From: Saccoglossus kowalevskii
Taxonomy: Eukaryota; Hemichordata; Enteropneusta; Harrimaniidae
DNA: 12,424 nucleotides
Direction: 5' to 3'
Assembly: GCF_000003605.2 (NCBI RefSeq)
Contig: NW_003135857.1
Location: 10,971-23,394, forward strand
The notes under the pieces were generated by a model. It did no database searches. It was not told where the DNA came from and worked only from the letters and a program-made list of their open reading frames with translations. Below, piece by piece: positions 1-9,300 of the stretch (within the stretch, counting starts at the first letter, position 1; every line of letters starts with the position of its first letter). A program made the translations under genes and the position numbers.

Positions 1-205
1 TCAAAATTAGAGAATTGAAGATATGATCATGAAATGAACAAATCTGAGAGAGGTCTACCCATGGTACATATACACCAAGTATCAAAGCATTCAGGCTTGT
101 AGTTTTCAAGAAGAAGTCGAATAAGTAAAACATTGACACGGACGCCGGACAATCACTCATATGATAAGCTCCGCTCAACAAAGTCGACAGCGGAGCTAAT
201 AAACG
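1..205 (+). repeat. Interspersed repeat, 3' part with hairpin tail (truncated by window edge)
   Basis: This lies in the intron after exon 20. From about 136 the plus strand carries a CACGGACGCCGGAC segment, then ATAAGCTCCGCT, a 13-base loop and AGCGGAGCTAATAA. The 9-base arms AGCTCCGCT (167-175) and AGCGGAGCT (189-197) are perfect complements and GC-rich inside an AT-rich intron. The body (about 10-130) shares short blocks with the copy at 8385-8430. I know this tail style (GGAC array, ATAAG hairpin, CTAA) from marine invertebrate repeats but cannot name the family. The right end is inferred; the left end is outside the window. No exon was recognised in 1-237. Confidence 0.6.
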
Positions 206-237
206 AGTCAAAGAAATGAAATAGAACTACCACTTAC

Positions 238-386
238 ATCTCTCCCTCTGCTCAATCTTGAGTGTAAGGTACAGAGTTCTGATTGGAAAGTAGACGGCCT
301 GCGGGAAGACTTTACCAACCTGACCCAGTAGGTTAAGAATGAGTTTACCTTCATTGCGAATCAAACACGTCAACAGTTGGGGAATC
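238..386 (-). CDS. TRRAP: TRRAP exon 20 of 20 in window (FAT domain)
   Basis: The acceptor is atttacag|G and the donor GAT|GTAAGT. It completes Trp 912, has 49 codons (residues 913-961) and leaves T, the first base of the next codon (a tyrosine in vertebrates, after IEQRER). It reads IPQLLTCLIRNEGKLILNLL, VGKVFPQAVYFPIRTLYLTL and KIEQRER. The next coding exon is not found in 1-237 and should lie further left. Confidence 0.96.
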
Positions 387-3300
387 CTGTAAATTATAAA
401 AGTCAATCTTTTGATAATTTACACAAAACAATGGTTTAATTATTGATTACTGGTCCTTGAAAATTAATAGATGTGCAGGGGTCTCTATAACCACATCTTG
501 GTCAATAGAGGGTATTCACGACCAACCGACCAAGTGTATCAGTGCGTATAAATCCTCTCCTCTGATGTATATTACTACTCACCATGGTAACCACTGAATG
601 GCTGGTATCCCGACACAGTATTTATCCACAGCCTCCGCTAGACTTGACGTTTCATCGTCGTAAGTCAATAACCATAGCACCTTAGCTAAATATTTCCTTG
701 ACTTGCTTTCATTCTGGTGTCGGCAAGCATGTAGGTAGCACGTGATTGCGTACACACCATGGTTAATTTGCCTATATGATGAAATGAGAATTATGGTAAA
801 CACATAATAAAATCAATTTATTCCAAACTCTTTGGTCAATGCTTCTTTTCCTGGCACAGATTTCAATTTTATCTTTCTAAGCATATACACTGCTGTAGAA
901 AGTATTACTGCTGTTAACTGCATTTGAGAATCATGACATTTTGTAGCAGTAATAATATCTGTGGGATCCTACAACATGGAGTGTTGGCGACTTTTGTCTT
1001 AACAAATGTCATGAAATCATCAAATCATGAAAAATCCTAGCAATGCAAATGATGTGGTTTACAGTATTTAGACTGCACATTACATGTTTTCAAAATTTAG
1101 AAACACAGATATACTTTATATCTTTACTAGTGTATGTTTACTCTTTGAAATATTACGTGAAAATTAAAAACATATACATAAAGAGTTCTATACTTGCCTT
1201 TCTCTGGTAAATATACCTTCTAAATATTCTCCCCACAACGCCCATGCTTTCACTAATGTATCATGCATTTGAACGGCAGCAGAGAAAGCTTTGTTTGCTT
1301 CATCAGATCTGTTTATAAGAAAAAATAGTTCCGGTAAACTGAGTTATTGCATTTGCTCATATGCTTACATAAATGACTGAGGTGTTTCTACAGGATTTCA
1401 ATTCTTCAATTTTCGTTGATTTTTTTCTAGCAAGACCACTGTGTTCTACTCAATGAAAATACACACATAACCAGTTTAACAATACTATGTGTTATTTTGA
1501 CCATTCTCAAGTAATGGTAAAACTGAATGTCTTCATAGGATCTATTGCAAAGTTGAGTGCCAAAGTCATTAATAAGTGCGAGTTCTTTCCACCTCATTCT
1601 CTGTAAACTGCCTGACATAAAATCAACTTTCCTTGAAGCAAGACTTCCAACTCACCTTCCAATCTGTGCCAGAAACATTCCTTTTAGCGCATAAAACTCG
1701 GCTGTCATTTCTTTTGTGAAATATTTGAGATTTGTCGACTCAATCACTTCAAGTCCTTCCTGTAATTCATTTTTCCCCATAGTGCCCGCCATCTGTAAAT
1801 AACACTTGACTTGTTGTCTTATCTTCTGAAAACAATCTACGATTGGAACGCTGGGAATGGTATGGATTCTAGAAAAGAAATCACAGCAAATATTAGTTCA
1901 TATCAACTACTGACACAAATTGCACCATGACATTTGTTAATGGCCATGCCTCAAACTAAGGATTTTGATAATTATGAAATAATTTATTAGATTTTTGCAA
2001 GACATCATATTTTTCATACTTACATAGTTTTTGATTTTATGGTTTTTTACTAGTACCCTTTTGAATGCCACAATCTTTCAGTCAAAATTTAGGTACAACG
2101 TTTTGCACATTTTATGTAAATTATTCTATATATTTTTTGATAAATTTAGACCAAATGCACATAATTTCCTATTGAATTCAGATCTTGAACAAAATTTTAG
2201 GAAACAAAAATTATATAGATTTTATTTTGTGATATCAGAAGAAGTTTGAACAATAGGTTTACAGTGAATAATAATAGAGAGTGGATTTCAGTTTGGTCTT
2301 GGAAACATGCAAGACGACTGAAAACCACTGTTCAATATGAACAGGTTTAATATGGAACACAAATACAGATAAAAACTGACAGCAAACAAGACTTTCATTA
2401 CCTGCTAAGCCAGTCTAGACAAGCACCAGTTAACCCTTGTTTTCTAGCAATCTTAGCATAGTATATTATTGACTGCGCCGAGGCATGGACCCCTAACATA
2501 GCATGACTTGAAGATTGCTGTCAAAAAAAGGAAAAACATGCAATCAGGAACTAGATGACATATTTATGAACAAACTTTGCATACATATAGAAAGCATTCC
2601 AGTGTGTGAGAAGTCTAAGTGCAAGAAAATGGTCATTGCCTTCACAAAGACAAATAATCATAGACATTTTATGCTTTACTTTGAAAGAGAAAGTCTTTAT
2701 AGCTACCTTGACCCCCTACTAGACCCAAGACACAATGGCATGTATTACTATCATGATTGCATGTATGTAACCTAACCACACATGCATAAAGCCCTCTTGT
2801 GGCATACCCATGATTAAAACTAGTATTTGTTTGCTGAAACACTATAAAATTTTAACAAATAAAGGTAATACGTTTTTTGCATTGATGATTTGGTCACTGA
2901 GCATTTCAAACATAGACTACTACCGGGGGAACATAGAAAAATAACTCTCACAAGCTAGTCTCCATCAATGAGCATTTATTTAAAAACACAAATAACATTA
3001 CTTACTGGGTCGTGCTGTGCATGGCTTTCATAGGATTGTACGATAGCTTGGTAATGGTGCTGTCGCCACATGAATATGTCACTCCAATGAGACAGATCAT
3101 CAGAAACCATCGGAAGACGATTCCTGGAATACCAGAGATAATTTATTAGACCACATAAATGTGTGAAAGTTGAATCTTTTGAAAGTTTTAGTCAACTTTA
3201 GTCAATTGTCAAAATTGTTATCAAGACTTAGGTCAAAATTATTCGGAAAGAAATTTTTTAAAAATACTGAAAAAAGTTTTGCACCAACAATCATAGCATA

Positions 3301-6300
3301 GTTTAACCATATGTTGCTGTTTCCAACTAAATTTTTAGTTTTTGAAATAAATGTTGATTTTCAAATTTGTAATAACAGCCTAGGATTGTCAATAGTTTGC
3401 AATGAACACATCTGCACTGACCTCCATGTTTTGACGATAGCTTTCATGTCATGTATGCTTGAATTTCTACCAATGTTAGCTTGTTGTAAACCCTGGTGAA
3501 TCTGAGCCGCTTCTTGTAATTCTATTATTCTCTGTGCGGCCTGATGAATGAAATTGACATATATGGTATTAGATTTCGGTCATGTCAGTTAACAAGTTTT
3601 GCATAAAATTAAAGAAAATGATTTAACGGATAATACTACTTGTGAGGGAGGATGCATAACAAATATAAAAGCCAACCATTATAATGTATCATACATCAGC
3701 ACAACAATACAAAGCAAAGATTACACATCAACTTCTATGCTCCACCCCCCCACCATATCAAATGGCGTATGCCAATTAACAGTGTAATACAGCACAAAAC
3801 AGATATTCCATTTTGGAAAAAGGGAGTGATTGCCTACTTGTAAGAGTGGTGTATGTATATGTGATACAACATTTGGCAGTCTTCTCCATTCTTTGATGGC
3901 CTGTTTACTCGACATCTCTACTAAACGTTCGATCTGAAAATTGATGAAACAAATGTAAACAAAAGTCAAATGATATAAAATTACACTAAACATTTGTTAT
4001 ATATCAAGCAAATCAAATTCAAATTGTTTTTTATTTGTGAAGTCAAAACATACACACTAGAGAAGAGCTTAATAAGATAGTTACGTCATGATCCCAACGA
4101 TAGTATAAGCACTTTAACTAAACTTGGCAATGGTTGTAACTATATTTTATCAAATCATCACCTGCACCCCAAAAAAAACAATTGTAAAAACATTAAATGT
4201 TTCATGATATTCCTGGTGAATTGATGGTTAATTTTAAAATACAATAATTGAACAATAGTTTTATCAGTGAAAACAAAAACCTTAAATTAAAGTATACTGC
4301 GGATAGTGCTCACCAGATTCAGATGGTGTTCATCAGGATGGCAGATTGCGAGGTAACCACGATATAAATTAACTCTCCACGCCATTTCTCTCGGGCAGCT
4401 TAGCTCAACCTTCAGAAGATAAAAGTGAACCACAATTAGACAGAGAAAACTTGTTTTTATCTTTCCCAGCATTTCAATTTAGCGACAAGACCACTAAAGG
4501 TAAGTTTGGTGGGCTGGCTGAACAGTGAATTTAATCAGCATTTGTCATATTGGGAGCTCATGGGAGTGAAACCCATATCCACATGATAATACTAATGGTC
4601 GTATAAACGCATCGATTTAAACATCATCAAGTCACATCCACAATAATTAACACATGGGTCATTTTCATTAACGTTAGTAAATAATAATAGAAATCTGATC
4701 TGTGACCTGCATGCACAATAAGCTCACTTCGATATCAGTTAGTATAAAGGTAGACACAACACCACCACCAAGTGATCTAGATATAAAAGAAAAACAGATT
4801 ACCAGAGTTACCTGTGCCACGGCCTCCTTCATCACTCCCCAGTTAGGAACCCTCCATGCACTCTCCAGCACCAGATGTGGATTAGTGTGGCCTTTAGCAT
4901 TACCAAAATCCATCAATAAATCCCATTGGCTTAGCTCCTCCGAACATCTGATCCAGTGCTCTTCCCATAGTCTGTATTCTGGGAAAACTGATGGAGATGC
5001 CGTACCGGAGTTGTGTTCTGTCCTGGCTTTACTCATTGCCTGTCAATGAAAATAATAAAATACAATGATGTAACTAATGGCACTTTGTTAATTTCAGTTA
5101 TACCCTCACGTGTGATGCTTTAAGTATTAATTTTGTTAGCCGACAGAATCTTTCAGTATACTTTGTCCACACTCTACTGGAAGAGAATTCTTTCTTTATT
5201 CAAAACAGTTCGAGTTTACTAAAAGAGGAGTGTTTCTAAGTTGAAAACTGCTCACATTTATTGGTATAAAGCAAAATGGTTTTTTTAAAATGAGGTTGTT
5301 CTCACATGAACTGAATGAAGAGTAAAACTTGTTCCTCACTATTTAAATTTGGGATTCAAATAAAAAATTCCAGATTGACAAGCTGTGTGGATGCATTGAA
5401 TGAGGTAAACATGTGAATTGTAGTTGAATGCAACATGTAGTTTACTATGATACGTACATAATCAGGTGCGATATGTACAAGGCATCAACATTTCAATACA
5501 AGGAGAAATCAACCAGTTCTGAGGTTGACATGTCAGAAACAGTATTCTTGATATTCATTTGAAATACATGTACAATTGTTTGTTTATCGATGTGTATTTT
5601 AAAATGACATGCCTCTGTTTATAGTTTAGTCATTCAATGAATTAGCAATTTACGAGGTATCATTTGCCTAAAAGCAAGTAGAATTTGGGTTTCAATTTCA
5701 AAATACATTGTTACACCTCAGTACTATGTACTTCTACAATCTGTTGACCCTAGGTTCTCAGCCATATACTACAGGTAGAGAATTTCTATGATTCATGTTG
5801 CACTTCCCTTACTGAGTGAAAACCTTTTTGGTCTGGAAATTGTCCTGACCCATTGTTGTAGCAAATGTACATGTACAATATGACAACACATAAACTGCGA
5901 TAAGGAAAACCCTCTAAAAGTCATTAAAAGTTGTGGTATAACTAACTCCTCATACGTTAATGAATATAAATGGCCACTTTTGGAGCCTTGGTCAGGTAAA
6001 AGTTTTCAGTGCTGCATACCTCTAAACTTGTCCCCAAACGAGGTTAATTCCTGTTAACATTCTCATAGTGGTGAGATAATTGCCAATAACCAACAATTTT
6101 ATTAACTCACCAAGGTCTAAAGCAGTTTCACACTAAAAAGACTGTGCGATGCCAGTACATTGTGTACTGCGTATACATACCATTTCATAAGCGTTCTGAG
6201 CTTGTTCAAAGAATCCTTGTTGTTCGTAAGCTATAGCTGTTGCTGTCTCAGGGAATTTACATCTCTTTTGCCACAAGCCGGCCCACATGTCTTCCTCTTG

Positions 6301-9300
6301 TAGTAATTCATAGAGCTCAGACAATGAGTCTAATGTTTCCTACAGATCAAACATACAAACATAAACATTAGTATCTACGAGAACTACTAGAACTACAATC
6401 ACATTTTTTTCCATTATAATATTGTTCACAAATGAGAACTGTGCACATAGCTTTGCCATGTTTTACATGCTATTTAGCATAAATTATTAAATTTTCACAA
6501 TTATAAATTTTTGTGGTTGAGGACAACATTTTACAGAAACACTATCATAAAAACTGAATTGTTTTTTCTTTTAAAATTCTAAAAAAAAACTATATAAATA
6601 ATGCTGACGTGCCTACAGTGCCAAGAAAAATGAATTGGCCTTATAAAATCACTACTTGGTTCAATATCAAATCAACAATACTAAACTATGGACCCCAAAA
6701 GACTATGATGAAACCTGGGAATCCCATGTGTTGAATGTAAATAGTGTTGATGTTATATAAGTTAATCAGCTGTTATTATCTCACCTGTTGTGGAGGTACA
6801 ATGGAATCTTGTTCATAGTAATCACTGGCAGCACGTGGTCTCAAGGCAGCATGGAAGCCACTATCAATGGCATTCTGTTCTAACATTAACGTACATCTAT
6901 GCCATAGATTATGCGTCTTACCGAGGTACTGAAATAGAGAATGAAATGTTCACACATACTGAAGCATTGATTTTTAGACAACTCAACAACTAAACAACTC
7001 AAAATGTAAAGACGCGAGTCATACCTTGAGAACGCATGGTCTTATCGGGATTGCCGGAACGCACAGTGATATCGCCTCCACAAACGTATTGATAGAACTA
7101 GGCTGGCACTCAATTTGATGTTGGTGACTACCACTGCATAGAAACGGTACAATCTCACTGGCTAAACCCTGCAAACAATAGTTACATATATTTCAATTTG
7201 AAAAGACAATAGCAGATAATGTGATTACCGAATTTACGATAAGCACACTTCTAATAGAAGTGCACATCAACAAAAATTGCATTTTGTGTATGCAGAACCA
7301 TTAAATTAAGACCTATGTTTACAGAAAACATCCATCTCTCATTTAAATAAGCAAATGCATTACTGGTATAACAAATATGGTATATTCAAAAAATTGTATA
7401 ACGTTATCAGTATCTATCAATGATGATGGTTAAGTACCAGTACCAGAGTTACCGGGAGCCGGATAAGTATTTTATGAATGAGAGTGACTTACAGTTTGTT
7501 GTCTATCTGTCAGTATTTTCCAGAGTCTTGGAAAGAGATCGATCCACAACTGATGGGCTAACTCTGTATTGTTATGACATAACTGAGATACAGCTTTCAG
7601 AAAAGTAATAGTCTGAAAAGTAAAATAAACATAATAATTAGAAGAACTGCCTCATTTAATAATTAACGTTAAGACTTTCGGAATAATTCAGCAATTGACC
7701 ACTGCACTGGTGGGGCTATAATTTTGCACCATTGAAAAGCAATGCAATGTAGTTTCATAGGACACAATCTAGGTCTGCTACCAAAAAAAAATTGAGTTGA
7801 GAAATCAACACTGTAGTATCAGGGCCCAGCAAATACTCCAAAATAAGATAAACCGTAACATAACAAGCCATGCATGGCACAGTCACCATTAGTTATCGAA
7901 TTTAAGATATATAGTTTTGTTTCAGGAATATGATTATGATAATTGTTTAACATTAAAATGATTGACATTTGTATCTGATCGTCAAATGAGTATTGAGAGA
8001 TATTGCTCTGGAACAGCATTAATTAAAACAAAATTAGCCATTTTGAATAATGTATATATCTAAAACATGATGTATAACGAATATATAAAATTTGAACATA
8101 ATCATTCAAAGCATGTCAGAGATATGGCACTAGAACCACATTCATTAAAACAAAATGGCCACCAGTCGGCCATTTTTAATCTTATTTGAAAAACAAAATG
8201 ATGTGCATCAAGGTCCTATAATGACTAATGTATATACTAATTTCGAACAAAATCCATCTGTAAACAGCTGAAAAATGCTTGATTTTGATAATTTTTAGCA
8301 CAAAAACTGGCCGCCATTCGGCCATCTTGAATCAGATCGTGAAATAAATTGACATGCATGTGTATAATATCATGTATAATGTATGTGCGAAGTTTGATTG
8401 TGATTGGTCCAGGCATTTCTAAGATACATGTCCGGACGCACGCACAGACGCACGGACACACAGAGGTCAAAACATAAGTCCCCGCTTTCGGACTGCGTCC
8501 GAACGGAGACTAAAAAGTATGAGAGAATGCACTGTGAATGAATCAAGACATTGTTTACAAAACATGACCATAAACGCTCTCAATGAATTGTACATGTAGC
8601 ACCCATTGTCACTTTAATTATTTTACCGAAATCATTATTTCTTTTGTTTTTGTCTTGAATATATACCGGGTATTGGGTGTTTACCCAATGGTATAATGAT
8701 ATAAATCCATCACATGTCTTAGAATGCGTCCTTGAAAACAAAAATATGTTCGTTGTTGTTTGCTGGCTCAGAATTGGGAGCAGAATGCATTTTCTAAGGG
8801 GTGCACAAAGCTTATTTTGGGAAATGCGCTGGCGGCGTAAAGAAAGTGACTGATAATTTGTTTTTCCTCACAAAATTAACCTCTCACAGTTTACAGTATC
8901 AAGTATTCATCTTTGATTCTAAGACTCCCTAGTTGGAGAATAATGCTCCATATATACTCTTGAACTCCCTAGTATAGTACATATAATAAGACAGGGTTTA
9001 ACAAGCCATCTAGATGTACATTGATGCAACTTGTTTCCTATACGGGTGACACATCAACAAGTGGCAATTCTTACCTTGATTTCTCGCACACTTTCGATAA
9101 ATTTACCATGTCTAGCAGTCATTATTTGTAAATGCTGTTTAGGATCCAGAGGTTGTGATTTAGAATGTTGTGAATGTGCTGCTGAATTGGCATCTCCCAT
9201 GCCGGTATCAGAATGAGATAATTCTATGTCTATCTCAACTTCCTGTGATAATAATAAATTGAAGTAAATATTAATACTGAGAAGTTAAAGGTAGTGACTA

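Larger units (their letters stand above)
7870..8515 (+). repeat. Interspersed repeat with degenerate tandem units and hairpin tail
   Basis: This lies in the intron between exons 7 and 8-side neighbour exon 6. It has about four degenerate units of roughly 120-155 bases, each ending in a block like GATTGGTCCAGGCATTTCTAAGATA (clearest at 8397-8424; weaker at 7975-8005, 8094-8134 and 8243-8280). Later units start with a GGCCAT.TT.AATC block (8038-8047 partial, 8168-8180, 8320-8332). The 3' end is a GGAC/GCAC-rich stretch (8432-8460), ATAAG and a long imperfect hairpin 8478-8510 followed by CTAAAAA. The minus-strand open frame across 8237-8470 is low-complexity and not a gene. The left boundary is uncertain. 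Confidence 0.6.
7613..9074 (-). other. Longest intron (exon 6 to exon 7), 1462 bases
   Basis: It starts GTAAGA at 9074 and ends TTTTCAG at 7613. It contains the tandem-unit repeat, the bulged hairpin at 8662-8695, an imperfect inverted pair CTTAGAATGC (8718-8727)/GCATTTTCTAAG (8787-8798), and a perfect 10-base direct repeat ACTCCCTAGT at 8924-8933 and 8964-8973. The stretch 8760-8860 is less AT-rich than its surroundings and could be another old insertion. No coding exon was recognised; exons 6 and 7 join in phase. Confidence 0.85.

Noticed and set aside
1427-1618. Minus-strand 63-codon open frame, possible extra TRRAP exon
   Set aside because: It is preceded by an AG, but no vertebrate-like TRRAP sequence belongs here. 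Exons 17 and 18 already join in phase at IGR-SDEANKAF, so at most it would be an unsupported cassette exon.
2031-2249. 72-codon plus-strand open frame
   Set aside because: Composition is Phe/Leu/Asn/Lys-rich, typical of AT-rich non-coding DNA; it lies wholly inside an intron.
2515-2775. 86-codon plus-strand open frame in the exon 15/16 intron
   Set aside because: No recognised family and no exon-like context. It overlaps the acceptor end of exon 16 in antisense, and its length is attainable by chance.
4702-5049. 115-codon plus-strand open frame
   Set aside because: It is the antisense shadow of exon 11, whose minus-strand product is clearly TRRAP.
5866-5877. 12-base palindrome TGTACATGTACA as a regulatory site
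   Set aside because: Short self-complementary AT-rich words are common in introns and nothing nearby supports a function.
8237-8470. 77-codon minus-strand open frame with a Cys/Val/Arg-rich start
   Set aside because: It is a translation of the repeat tail and tandem unit; no mobile-element protein motif is present.
7870-8515. Firm assignment of the repeat to Helitron/HINE
   Set aside because: No 5' end, no defined insertion site and only two copies are visible, so a SINE/LINE-type tail fits equally well.
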